This document shows, piece after piece, positions 52,785 to 61,772 of a stretch of DNA of 64,000 bases. Within the stretch, counting starts at the first letter, position 1, and each line of letters begins with the position of its first letter. The notes below the pieces were generated by a model, which worked only from the letters and a program-made list of their open reading frames with translations, had not been told where the DNA came from and did not search any database. The stretch lies in the NCBI GenBank assembly GCA_002238505.1, contig MPMM01000001.1, positions 1 through 64,000 on the forward strand, written 5' to 3'. This stretch comes from SAR202 cluster bacterium bin22 (lineage in GTDB: Bacteria; Chloroflexota; Dehalococcoidia; Lucifugimonadales; UBA3495). The translations under genes were made by a program, and so were the position numbers.

Positions 52785-53829
52785 ATCCATTCTACGTCTG
52801 CAGAGACTCTCAATTCTGGCTGTTCTGGCAACTGTTCTCACGGCAACGGTGGGGTGTGCCACCCAGGGAGAGTCCGGCTCTCCAGCGAACGTTGAGACCG
52901 GGGATTCATCCCGGGCTGCCCTAAAGGTGGCCAGCACCGTCTCTCCCATTACCAGCCTGGCGGAGAATATCGGTGGAGACCGAATCAGGCTGACCGGGAT
53001 AGTGCCGGAAGGCACCAATTCCCATACCTTCGAGCCAGCCCCGTCGGTGGCCGCCATCCTGGCCGAAGCCGACCTCTTTATTGCCAACGGTTTGTTCCTG
53101 GAAGAACCCACCATCAGGATGGCGGAAGCCAACCAGAAGGAAGGGGCCGTTCACCTGATCCTGGGCCCCAAAACCATCACTGAAGAGGAATGGGTCTTTG
53201 ACTTTTCCTTCCCCCAGGACGAGGGACATCCCAACCCCCACCTGTGGACCGCGCCTCACCTGGCTCTGAGATATGCCCAACACATCCGGGATGAACTTGT
53301 GCGGCTGGACGCAGATAACGCAGCCTACTACGAAGAAAACTTTGATGCCCTGGCGGCCAGCATCAACGATCTGGACCGGCGGGTAATGGCGGCTACGGAA
53401 ACCATTCCCCCGGTAAACCGCAAGCTGCTCACCTACCACGACTCTTTCCCATACTTTGGTCCCAGATACGGCTTTGAAATTATTGGGGCCATCCAGCCCT
53501 CCGACTTTACTGAACCTTCCGCCCGCGAGGTTGCTTCTCTGATCGACCAGGTCAGGGAGAGTGAGGTGCCAGCGATTTTCGGGTCGGAAGTTTTTCCCAG
53601 TCCTGTGATGCAGCAGATTGCCCGGGAGGGCGGAGCTGAATTTGTGGACGAACTCAGGGACGACGATCTGCCGGGTGGCCCTGGAGACCCTGAGCATACT
53701 TATATGGGGTTGATCCTGGAGGACGTGAGAATAATAGTTAATGCCCTGGAGGGCGATCCGTCGCCACTTGAGGGGTATGACCCCGGCCATGTTTTTGAGG
53801 GGGAAAGCGGAGCAGTTTACCCCCAGTAA
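52768..53829 (+). CDS. Metal ABC transporter substrate-binding lipoprotein, ZnuA/TroA-like
   Basis: A 353-residue cluster A-I binding protein. The signal peptide ends with lipobox TVGC (about residue 29). Metal-ligand candidates are a histidine in NSHTFEPAPS, another in NPHLWTAP, a third residue around FTEPSAREV or YHDSFPYF, and an acid in the C-terminal lobe. No histidine-rich loop, so it is not a classical ZnuA; manganese or iron cannot be excluded. It overlaps the Fur-family gene and is followed by ATPase and permease genes. Confidence 0.9.
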   Translation: MRTTLKSILRLQRLSILAVLATVLTATVGCATQGESGSPANVETGDSSRAALKVASTVSPITSLAENIGGDRIRLTGIVPEGTNSHTFEPAPSVAAILAEADLFIANGLFLEEPTIRMAEANQKEGAVHLILGPKTITEEEWVFDFSFPQDEGHPNPHLWTAPHLALRYAQHIRDELVRLDADNAAYYEENFDALAASINDLDRRVMAATETIPPVNRKLLTYHDSFPYFGPRYGFEIIGAIQPSDFTEPSAREVASLIDQVRESEVPAIFGSEVFPSPVMQQIAREGGAEFVDELRDDDLPGGPGDPEHTYMGLILEDVRIIVNALEGDPSPLEGYDPGHVFEGESGAVYPQ

Positions 53830-53863
53830 CTGAAGCGAGAAAAAGCGGAACCAAGGATTACCA

Positions 53864-54799
53864 ATGCTACATCCATTTCCCCACCAGCGTGGGGCGGGCG
53901 AACCGATAGTAGAGCTTGAAGGGGTCACCGCCGGGTACGAAGGCCATGTGGTCCTCTCCGACGTGGACCTCCGCATAATGCCGGGGGACTTTGTTGGGTT
54001 TCTGGGGCCCAGCGGTTCTGGGAAAACAACCCTCCTGCGCACAATTCTCGGGGCATCCAGGGTGTTTGGAGGACAGGCCAGGGTTAATGGGCAGGCGGTC
54101 AATCGGCGTGGCTCCCAGGCAGGGTATGTTCCGCAGCTGGAGACCATAGACTGGAACTTTCCAGTGACAGTTGAGGAAGTGGTGATGATGGGGTACACCC
54201 GGGGTAACCCCTTCTTTCCCTGGCACCGGAAGAGTGACTGGAGAGTTGCGCGGGAAATGATGGAGCGGCTGGGCATCGCCCACTTGGAGGGACGGCATAT
54301 TCGCCAGCTTTCCGGAGGTCAGCAGCAGCGCGTGTTCCTGGCCCGGGCCCTGGTCAGCAACCCCTCCCTGCTATTGCTGGATGAACCCACCAGCGGCGTG
54401 GACATCAAGACCCGAGACGAGGTTATGCACCTGCTGCACGAACTTAATCACCAGGGCATTACGATCGCGATGACCACCCACGAGATTAACGCCGTGGCAG
54501 CGCACCTGCCCTGGCTGGTATGTATCAACGGACATGTGCTGGCCGAGGGGCCTCCTTCCCAGGTAATCTCGCCGGAAATCCTGCATCTCACCTATGGCGC
54601 CAATATGCCTGTCATAGAGTATGAGGGCATGACTCTGGTGGCGGAAAGCCCTCACCACTTCGGCAGAAACGGAAGCGTCAAAGCGGCGACCAACGGTGCC
54701 GGCAAGGGAAATGATATTGCCCTCCTCCAGGAGGCCGAGAGCAAAGAAGGAGACCACAAGCACCCGGTGGGCGCCCATGGGCCTGCGGGACAGGACTAG
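53864..54799 (+). CDS. Metal ABC transporter ATP-binding protein
   Basis: A 311-residue ATPase with Walker A GPSGSGKTT (about 45), signature LSGGQQQR (about 148), Walker B LLLLDEPTSGVD and the switch histidine in MTTHEIN. It belongs to the zinc/manganese (ZnuC/MntB) class. The C-terminal 60 residues are longer than usual and polar. It energises the permease encoded 5 nt downstream. Confidence 0.93.
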   Translation: MLHPFPHQRGAGEPIVELEGVTAGYEGHVVLSDVDLRIMPGDFVGFLGPSGSGKTTLLRTILGASRVFGGQARVNGQAVNRRGSQAGYVPQLETIDWNFPVTVEEVVMMGYTRGNPFFPWHRKSDWRVAREMMERLGIAHLEGRHIRQLSGGQQQRVFLARALVSNPSLLLLDEPTSGVDIKTRDEVMHLLHELNHQGITIAMTTHEINAVAAHLPWLVCINGHVLAEGPPSQVISPEILHLTYGANMPVIEYEGMTLVAESPHHFGRNGSVKAATNGAGKGNDIALLQEAESKEGDHKHPVGAHGPAGQD

Positions 54800-54804
54800 G
54801 GGAA

Positions 54805-55746
54805 TTGGACACGGTATTTGCACCTTTTGGGTACGAGTTTTTTGTTAATGGCGTAATCGCTGCCACCATGGCGGGGGGCCTGTGCGGGCTGGTGGGAGTT
54901 TACGTCGTGTTGCGGCACATGGCCTACATTGGTCATGGGCTGGCTCACTCGGTTTTCGGCGGGGCAGTGATAAGCCACTTTGTGGTATTCAACGTTATAT
55001 TTGCCGGGGCAGTGGGCGGTTCTATTGGTTATGACGGCCCCCGAGAATCGTACCTGTTTCTGGGTGCGATCATATGGGGATTCCTCTCCGCCCTCTTGAT
55101 AACCCTTATAACCCGAATGAGAATCATCGGCGCCGATGCAGCCATTGGCATTATTACGACCGCCAGCTTCGCGCTGGGCATAGCCTTGATCAGTTATACG
55201 AGGTCTTTTCGGGACTTTGAGGCCCAACTGTTCGGTAACATTCTCGGTGTTACGTATGGGGACCTGGTTACCCTTTTCGCTGTTACGGTGGTTACTTCCG
55301 TAGTCTTTCTGGTGGGTTACAAACAGTTCCTCTTCTCGGCCTTCGAGCCCGAGGTGGCAGGATTCTATGGTGTGCCCACATGGCTGACGGATACGATATT
55401 CTCGCTGGTGCTGGCGGCTACAATTGTTGCCTCCCTGGACGTGCTAGGAGTAACCATGATTGCCGCGGCCATAGTGATCCCGCCCATTATTGCCCGCCTG
55501 CTGACCAACCGGTTCCGCACGATGATGATTCTTTCCACTGTCACCGGCGCCTTCTGTGGATTCGGAGGCGTGTATGTGAGCTGGGTGCTGGACATTTCTA
55601 CAGGCGCCAGCGTGGTTATCTTCTCTTCCGCCCTGTTCGTGTTGACCCTGATTTTCAACAACGTGAAAGGATTTCGGGCCTTCGGGTCCGGCGCCCGTAC
55701 CAACAGGACAGGCAACTCAAGAGGCCAGGCCGCTGTCTTTGACTAG
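54805..55746 (+). CDS. Metal ABC transporter permease, ZnuB/MntB-like
   Basis: A 313-residue membrane protein with about eight helices of the ABC-3 family: AATMAGGLCGLVGVYVVLRHMAYIGHGLAHSVFGG is the characteristic opening (first part of a longer conserved segment), then IGADAAIGIITTASFALG and GVTMIAAAIVIPPIIARLL. The start is TTG 54805, 5 nt after the ATPase stop. It forms the metal channel for the Fur-regulated system. A 140-nt gap separates it from the MFS gene. Confidence 0.9.
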   Translation: MDTVFAPFGYEFFVNGVIAATMAGGLCGLVGVYVVLRHMAYIGHGLAHSVFGGAVISHFVVFNVIFAGAVGGSIGYDGPRESYLFLGAIIWGFLSALLITLITRMRIIGADAAIGIITTASFALGIALISYTRSFRDFEAQLFGNILGVTYGDLVTLFAVTVVTSVVFLVGYKQFLFSAFEPEVAGFYGVPTWLTDTIFSLVLAATIVASLDVLGVTMIAAAIVIPPIIARLLTNRFRTMMILSTVTGAFCGFGGVYVSWVLDISTGASVVIFSSALFVLTLIFNNVKGFRAFGSGARTNRTGNSRGQAAVFD

Positions 55747-55888
55747 GTTGCTCCTCCAGGCAGACCTTCCTTAGCCAGGGTAGCTTACTCTTGTCCCAAC
55801 CTCGTGTTAAACTTGGCCCAATTTCCCGAAGGTCTCGCCAGATGGCGGGAGAATCGTTGCAAATAACCCAACCGAAGGAGGGACCAAA

Positions 55889-57364
55889 ATGGCGCATGCC
55901 CATCACCACCAATCCCCTCTACAGGTAAACGAAGAGCACCGCGGTTTTCGACGCGGTGCCGCGTTCATTATTGGCGGCCTTACCAGCGGGCACGGGGTAT
56001 TCCACTGGCTCACCCAGAGCTTCATAGTCGTGTTGCCGGAAGTGCGGGACCTGCTACTGGGGGGGAGCGTAATCGCCGCCACTAGCATCCAGACGACCAG
56101 GGAGATCGCATCGGGAGTGGTTTCCCTGCCTGGCGGCGTGCTTACGGATGCACTACGCAGGCACTGGGGCTGGGTGATGGCCGTGTGCATGGCCATGTTT
56201 GGAGTCGGATGGATACTGATGGCTGCCGGAGGCTGGACGGTTCCGGGCAGCGCCTGGTTGACTTCGGAGCAGTCAATGGCTGCCGGGGAGGCGTCCGGGG
56301 AGTTGAATGTCCTGGGCTATTTGCTGCTGCTGTTTGGCATGGCGGTGGTGGGCATGGCGGCGTCCTTCTGGCACCTGCCGGCGGTGGCGGCGCTGTCTGC
56401 GCAGTTCAGCCACCGGCGGGCTTCTGTGCTGTCCTTCCACGGTGTGGGCGGCAATGTGGGCGACGTTATCGGGCCGGTGCTTACTGGGTTACTGCTGTCC
56501 GTCCTTACCTGGCAGGGCATTATAACCATTTATGGCGCGGTGCCGGTGTTCCTGGCCTTCCTGGTCTTCTGGGCCTTCCGCGATATTGGGCAGCAGCGGC
56601 ACGGCGAGGAGCAGCAACGTCCCGCCAGCACCATGCGGCACCAGATAGACGAGACCAAAATCCTGATGCACAACGGTCGCATGTGGGGCATTACTGCGGT
56701 GGCAGGGCTACGCGGAATGGCCTACATTGGCTTTATTACAGTGCTGCCCCTGTACCTGGCGGACGAACTGAACCTGAAACTACAGGACGGTGAAGGCGGG
56801 TTTGAGAACCTGTTCATTCGGGGGTCATTGATCGGGCTGCTGGTGCTGGTGGGTATTTTTGCCAGCCCAATTATGGGTTACCTGTCCGATCGCTTTGGCC
56901 GTAAGCTGGTGCTGATACCCGGGATGGCCGTGCTGGCCGTATTAACTTTCCTGATGGCATCTTTCGGCGATACCCTCGCCGGCATGACCATACTACTGGC
57001 TGGTCTTGGGCTATTCCTCTACAGTGACCAACCCATCCTGACGGCCACCGCCATGGACATTGTTCGGGAGGGAACAGCAGCCACTACCCTGGGGCTGATG
57101 TCCACATCACGCTTCATATTCAGTGCGGTTTCTCCCCTGATTGCCGGGGCCTTGTACACGATAAATCCCGACAACCTGTTCTATTACACAACGGGTCTTT
57201 ACGTGGCGGCCATCGTGATACTTTTCTTCATACGGCTGCCCAGGCCGGCGCAGGCGCCGACCGGTGACGGCCATCATGACCACGGACACGGACACGATCA
57301 CGCCGCCCACGAGGCGCCCGTCGAAGAGGAAGGGCACGGTCATGACCATGGGCATCGCCACTGA
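55889..57364 (+). CDS. MFS transporter with histidine-rich N- and C-termini
   Basis: A 491-residue major facilitator protein with about 12 helices (for example FGMAVVGMAASFWHLPAVAA and SPIMGYLSDRFGRKLVLIPG, a typical MFS loop motif). The N-terminus is MAHAHHHQ and the C-terminus has a long His/Asp run (HHDHGHGHDHAAHE, GHGHDHGHRH), the kind of tail seen in zinc/nickel/cobalt carriers. With the metal ABC operon 140 nt upstream, a role in metal export, or in sensing metal for regulation, is plausible. AAGGAGGG precedes the ATG; a terminator follows. Confidence 0.85.
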   Translation: MAHAHHHQSPLQVNEEHRGFRRGAAFIIGGLTSGHGVFHWLTQSFIVVLPEVRDLLLGGSVIAATSIQTTREIASGVVSLPGGVLTDALRRHWGWVMAVCMAMFGVGWILMAAGGWTVPGSAWLTSEQSMAAGEASGELNVLGYLLLLFGMAVVGMAASFWHLPAVAALSAQFSHRRASVLSFHGVGGNVGDVIGPVLTGLLLSVLTWQGIITIYGAVPVFLAFLVFWAFRDIGQQRHGEEQQRPASTMRHQIDETKILMHNGRMWGITAVAGLRGMAYIGFITVLPLYLADELNLKLQDGEGGFENLFIRGSLIGLLVLVGIFASPIMGYLSDRFGRKLVLIPGMAVLAVLTFLMASFGDTLAGMTILLAGLGLFLYSDQPILTATAMDIVREGTAATTLGLMSTSRFIFSAVSPLIAGALYTINPDNLFYYTTGLYVAAIVILFFIRLPRPAQAPTGDGHHDHGHGHDHAAHEAPVEEEGHGHDHGHRH

Positions 57365-57416
57365 AGCCTGTCGCAGACCGGACAAAGGGCGGTCCCAACC
57401 CAAGTAAGCTTCATTT

Positions 57417-57446
57417 CCCGCACCCATTTCGGGTGCGGGAATTCTT
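57417..57446 (+). terminator. Intrinsic terminator after MFS gene
   Basis: A perfect 9-bp stem CCCGCACCC / GGGTGCGGG (57417-57425, 57431-57439), loop ATTTC, followed by AATTCTTT. The ORF-track start of the next gene (GTG 57433) falls inside it. Confidence 0.85.
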
Positions 57447-57492
57447 TGGCCGGTGCTATACTGAAACCCAGAGATCGGGGAGGTGGCGGAAG

Positions 57493-60459
57493 GTGGTATG
57501 CACAAATTGTGGCGGGGAAATGGCCGAGTCGGCCAACTTCTGCTGGCATTGCGGGGCTGCGCGACCGGTTGCCATGCCCGACCCGGCCAGTGAAAGTAGT
57601 CCTAATCCTGAAATAGAAGACTCCAATGTTGATTCCGGGGTAGAACTGCGGGCCGCCCTCACGTCGCTGCAAACCCAGGTAGGTCTTCTTACCAACCGGA
57701 TCGCCTTCCTGGAAAGTCGATTAGGAGCGGTTGACCAGAGGCCCGTTCCGACACCCCAACAGACAGCGGCGCCGGTATCCGATGCGCCCGCCCTCACCCC
57801 GGCACCGCAATCTCCCACTGTCAGACCAGCTACACCTTCATCCCCAGCCCCGGCTACTGTTTGGCGCCCCAGCCTTGAAGTGGAAAGTCCTGCCACGGTT
57901 GAGGAAGCTTCAGAGCCAGGTGGGGGAGAAGGTGTCACTACCGGCAAGGCCTCGGCTTTCAGTTCGTTTAACTGGGAGTGGTTGCTGGGAGGCAACTGGC
58001 TGGCCCGGATCGGCGTTTTGGCGCTGATAATCGGCGTGGGCTTTTTCCTGAAACTGGCCTTCGACAATCAGTGGATCGGGGAAACCGGAAGGGTATTGTT
58101 GGGGCTGGCAGCCGGAGTAGCCCTGCTTGCGGCTGGCGAGTTCTGGCGGCGAAAGTATTCCGTGTGGGCCCAGGCAGTTACTGGTGGGGGTATAGCAATT
58201 CTATACCTCTCTATCTTTGCAGCTTTTGGACTGTACCAGCTGATTGGGGGACTTACCGCGCTGGGCCTGGCTTTCCTGGTGACAGCGGCCGCAGCGGGAT
58301 TGGCCTTGAGGTACGAGGCGCTGGCCATCGCCATTCTGGGCATACTGGGTGGTTTTGCCACACCGGTTTTTCTTTCCCAGGATGTGGAACAGCAATGGGC
58401 CCTGCTTGGATACGTGCTGGTGCTGGACTTGGGAGTTCTATTCCTTGCAGCCTTCCGGAACTGGCGCTGGTTCACCCTCCTGGCCCTCGCCGGTTCGCTG
58501 GTTCTCTATCAATTCTGGGTGCAGAACGAACCATCTCCCTCGTTATTGCTGTCCCAAATGGGCATAACGCTCATATTCCTGATTTTTGTGGGCGCAACAA
58601 CCCTTTATCACCTGATTTGGCGCCGTCCGTTACAGGCACTGGACCAGTCTATGATGGTGATCAATGCCATGGCTTACCTGGCCATCAGCTATAGCCAGCT
58701 GTTTGACGAATACCGGGAGTGGATGGGAGCGTTCACCGTTCTGCTCTCCGCTTTCTATGGGCTGCTTGGTTACGGCATCCTTCGTCGTAATCGAGACCAG
58801 GTGCACCTCAGCATGTTCGCAGTAGGGATTGCGCTGGTATTGCTGGCCATTGCCGTTCCGGTGCAGTTCAGCGGCCCTTCCGTCGTAGTGGCATGGGCCG
58901 CGCAAGGGGCGGCGTTGACCTGGCTGTCCTTTGCTACTGGACTTCATCAAATGCGCTGGTTCGGGTTGGCCTTCTTTGCGGTCGTCCTGGGTTGGCTGGT
59001 GATAACCGATTTGCCCCTGGACCTCGGGATAATTGACTCGCCCTGGAATCCCTATGCAGCAGATGAGGGCTTGCCGTTCTTTAATCTACGGATTCTTGGC
59101 TACCTCATGGTTATAGGGGCAGGGTATTTGACAGCCTTCCTTTGGCGGCGGAGCAGGGAAGCCATTGCCTTCGAGTGGGAAGGGTTCATGCCGGCGGCGT
59201 TCCTCGCAGGTGCGAATGTTCTAACGATCTGGATTCTCAGTATTCAGATGGTGGATCTGGTCAAGCTGGCAGTGGGAGAAGGACTGCTTGCCCAACATCT
59301 GGAGGCCAGCGCCATAAGCCTGACGCTGGGCGGATGCTGGGGATTATACGCCCTGGCAGCGCTGGTGGTAGGTCAGGCGATAAACCGGCCACTGGTGCGC
59401 CTGGCAGGAGTTGCTGTTCTGGCGCTGGCCCTTGCCAGGTGGGTATTACTGGACCTCTGGCTGGATTTCAACCTGGTAATTGTCAACTGGGGGAGCTACG
59501 AGCAAGACACTTACTGGTTGCTCTTTGATGTCCGAATTGCGGTGTACGTGATTTTGACCGGAGTGGCATATTACGCCGCGTACTTGTTCAAGCGAAATCC
59601 CCTGCAGGGCTTCTTCGGTTGGGAGTCCAGGCTGCCCAGCCTTCTGGTGGCGGCTGCCAATGTGCTGACGTTGTGGGTGCTTAGCGTGATGGTCGTGGAT
59701 GCGGTTAACCTGGCCTCTCGCCACGACCTGGTTTCGGACGGCCAATTCCCCTATATATTGAGCTTGAGCCTGGGGACAGTATGGGCTGGTTATGCGGGAG
59801 GGCTGACTTTCCTCGGCACGAGGCATAGATTACCGTTATTGCGGACAGGGGGGATTGCGTTACTTGCCTTTTGCGCCGCCAAGTGGCTGATGGTAGATGT
59901 CATCGCAGACCTTGCGCTGTTGCAGCAAGACAACTATCACATTAATCCTTTCTGGTTCCTGTATGACGTTCGGCTGTTGTCCTATGTGGTACTAATCGGC
60001 GTTTCCTATGCCTCGGTCATGTGGTGGAAGCGGTCGGGGGATGACAATAGCTACGGCTGGGAACCTTACGTTCCTTTGGCGCTTCTTGTTGCCGCGAACC
60101 TGTTTACGTTGTGGAGCCTTAGCGTGATGGTGGCCGATGCCGTCGGACTCGCTTCGCGTAATGGGCTTGTGGGCGTGACATACACAGGCAATGCAACCAG
60201 TCTTTCCTTAAGTGCCCTGTGGGCGGTATACGCCACCGTGCTGATCGCATTGGGCATAGTGAAGCAGGAACGCTGGCTTCGCACGGGTGGACTGGCATTG
60301 CTGGCAATTCCGGTGCTAAAGCTGTTCTCGTACGATGCCTTCCAACTGGAGGCGGGATACCGCGTGGGAGCGTTCATGGGTCTGGGCGCCATGCTGGTCC
60401 TCGGTGGTTTTCTCTACCAGAGATACAGCAGGGTCATCAGGGGGTTCCTGCTGGAATAG
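57493..60459 (+). CDS. DUF2339 polytopic membrane protein with zinc ribbon
   Basis: A 988-residue protein. It opens with a four-cysteine zinc ribbon (C3, C6, C17, C20 in VCTNCGGEMAESANFCWHC), then a coiled-coil and Pro/Ala linker to about residue 150, then a long series of membrane helices (roughly 20 or more) of the DUF2339 family. Three internal repeats of about 147 residues can be seen in the C-terminal half, each with a [VL]RI/L-x-Y-V membrane segment followed by a W-E box (EWEGF, GWESR, GWEPY) and ANVLTLW-type helices. Function unknown. GTG 57493 is chosen (GGGAGG 9 nt upstream) because the earlier GTG lies in a terminator. Confidence 0.85.
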   Translation: MVCTNCGGEMAESANFCWHCGAARPVAMPDPASESSPNPEIEDSNVDSGVELRAALTSLQTQVGLLTNRIAFLESRLGAVDQRPVPTPQQTAAPVSDAPALTPAPQSPTVRPATPSSPAPATVWRPSLEVESPATVEEASEPGGGEGVTTGKASAFSSFNWEWLLGGNWLARIGVLALIIGVGFFLKLAFDNQWIGETGRVLLGLAAGVALLAAGEFWRRKYSVWAQAVTGGGIAILYLSIFAAFGLYQLIGGLTALGLAFLVTAAAAGLALRYEALAIAILGILGGFATPVFLSQDVEQQWALLGYVLVLDLGVLFLAAFRNWRWFTLLALAGSLVLYQFWVQNEPSPSLLLSQMGITLIFLIFVGATTLYHLIWRRPLQALDQSMMVINAMAYLAISYSQLFDEYREWMGAFTVLLSAFYGLLGYGILRRNRDQVHLSMFAVGIALVLLAIAVPVQFSGPSVVVAWAAQGAALTWLSFATGLHQMRWFGLAFFAVVLGWLVITDLPLDLGIIDSPWNPYAADEGLPFFNLRILGYLMVIGAGYLTAFLWRRSREAIAFEWEGFMPAAFLAGANVLTIWILSIQMVDLVKLAVGEGLLAQHLEASAISLTLGGCWGLYALAALVVGQAINRPLVRLAGVAVLALALARWVLLDLWLDFNLVIVNWGSYEQDTYWLLFDVRIAVYVILTGVAYYAAYLFKRNPLQGFFGWESRLPSLLVAAANVLTLWVLSVMVVDAVNLASRHDLVSDGQFPYILSLSLGTVWAGYAGGLTFLGTRHRLPLLRTGGIALLAFCAAKWLMVDVIADLALLQQDNYHINPFWFLYDVRLLSYVVLIGVSYASVMWWKRSGDDNSYGWEPYVPLALLVAANLFTLWSLSVMVADAVGLASRNGLVGVTYTGNATSLSLSALWAVYATVLIALGIVKQERWLRTGGLALLAIPVLKLFSYDAFQLEAGYRVGAFMGLGAMLVLGGFLYQRYSRVIRGFLLE

Positions 60460-60515
60460 GTCTCCAGGTGGCGGGTCCGATATTGGGTTTGGGCCAGATT
60501 GGCTGCTATTGAAAG

Positions 60516-60546
60516 GGGCCCCTCCGTAGATACGGAGGGGCCCTTT
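60516..60546. terminator. Bidirectional intrinsic terminator
   Basis: A perfect 13-bp stem GGGCCCCTCCGTA / TACGGAGGGGCCC (60516-60528, 60531-60543) with GA between, flanked by AAA and TTT. It separates DUF2339 from the convergent SDR. Confidence 0.85.
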
Positions 60547-60592
60547 GAAGTGCCTGCAACTGTGGTGCGCGGACGGTTTTGGTGAGCTTTTC

Positions 60593-61411
60593 CTAATAAA
60601 AGACCGCTGAGCCCACGCCCCCTCCGGCAGCAATTACTTCGCCGGTAACGGCCCAGGCTTTGTCGGAGGCCAGGAATGCGGTAACGAAGCCTATTTCCTC
60701 GGCGTCCACCATGCGGCAGATGGCGTTGCCCCTTCCGGAGCCGGGCGAAAAGTCCTGCTGCTCTACCTCGGCTGCGGTGACGCCCTGCTGGGCGGCGCGG
60801 CCTTCCAGCATTCCCGCGGTGCGCTCGGTGCGGGTGGTGCCCGGGTGGATGCAGTTTACGGTGATGCCGTAGCGGCCCAGGTCGTTGGACAAAGTCTTGG
60901 TCATGTGGACCATTGAGACGTTCCTCGCGCCGCCGCTCAGGTTTCCGGCATTGCGGGCGTTGCCGCCGCTGATGTTGATGATGCGGCCGTAGCCCTGCTC
61001 CTTAAGGTGGGGAATTGCGGCTTTGGAGCATCGCAGGGCGCCCACGAACTTGACGTCGAAGTCTGCCATCAGCGACTCTTCGTTAACCGTTTCCACGTAG
61101 CCGACGGCGTCATCGGAGCCACCTGGGAGGGACGCGCTGTTGACCATAATGTGCAGGCCTCCCAGCCGTTGGACAGCCTCGTTGACCACCTCATTGACCT
61201 GGTCGGTCTGGGTGGCGTCCATCTGCATGGGAATGACATTGCGGCCGGTGGCGTCGGAGATTTCCCTGGCCGCGGCCTCAAGCTGGTCCAGGGAGCGGGA
61301 GGCGATTACTACGTCGCAGCCCTCCTCGGCCAGAACCCGTGCGATTGCCTTGCCGATGCCCCGTCCGCCGCCGGCGACGAAGGCCTTCTTGCCCTGAAGT
61401 CCAAAATCCAT
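60593..61411 (-). CDS. SDR family protein lacking catalytic tyrosine
   Basis: A 272-residue SDR with the nucleotide motif AGGGRGIGKAIARVLAEEG and VIASRS, so NADP or NAD binding is likely. The catalytic region reads INISGGNARNAGNLSGGARN and then VHMTK, where a classical enzyme has YxxxK; the tyrosine is replaced by valine (V-H-M-T-K). The rest (GRYGITVNCIHPGTTRT, AVTGEVIAAGGGVGSAVFY) is standard. Either chemistry differs or it binds without turnover. ATG 61411 is chosen (AGGAGAGG upstream); the listed N-terminus is spurious. Confidence 0.85.
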   Translation of the reverse strand: MDFGLQGKKAFVAGGGRGIGKAIARVLAEEGCDVVIASRSLDQLEAAAREISDATGRNVIPMQMDATQTDQVNEVVNEAVQRLGGLHIMVNSASLPGGSDDAVGYVETVNEESLMADFDVKFVGALRCSKAAIPHLKEQGYGRIINISGGNARNAGNLSGGARNVSMVHMTKTLSNDLGRYGITVNCIHPGTTRTERTAGMLEGRAAQQGVTAAEVEQQDFSPGSGRGNAICRMVDAEEIGFVTAFLASDKAWAVTGEVIAAGGGVGSAVFY

Positions 61412-61772
61412 ATCCTCTCCTTCTGGCGGGCCCCTCTTTTCGGATGGAGGCCCTAGGTCTGCTACTGAGTTTCTGGATTCTACACAAAGGCAGGTTAGGG
61501 GGCAATATGCTGGGTTCAAGGTCCCGCATCCCACTAACACAACCCCACAACCTTCCGACCTCCCATCTACCTCACTGAATCTTGTCCTGCTTAAGCCTGC
61601 CCTTAAATCACGATTGTCCCGGAATCCGGGGAAGGATTCAGGCAAATTGCCAACGAATGCTGTTAATATAGTTCCTGGTTACTTGCAGAAAACAACTTGC
61701 GACTGACAGGAAAGTGATGGAGGGGCCCAGGCATCAGTACGGACGCCCTCCGTAAAGGAATAGAAGAGCAGA
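61412..61772. other. Divergent intergenic region
   Basis: About 360 bp between the SDR (-) and typA (+), with no convincing ORF. A weak TTGCCA ... TATAGT-type promoter for typA lies near 61650, with spacing shorter than ideal. Confidence 0.45.
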
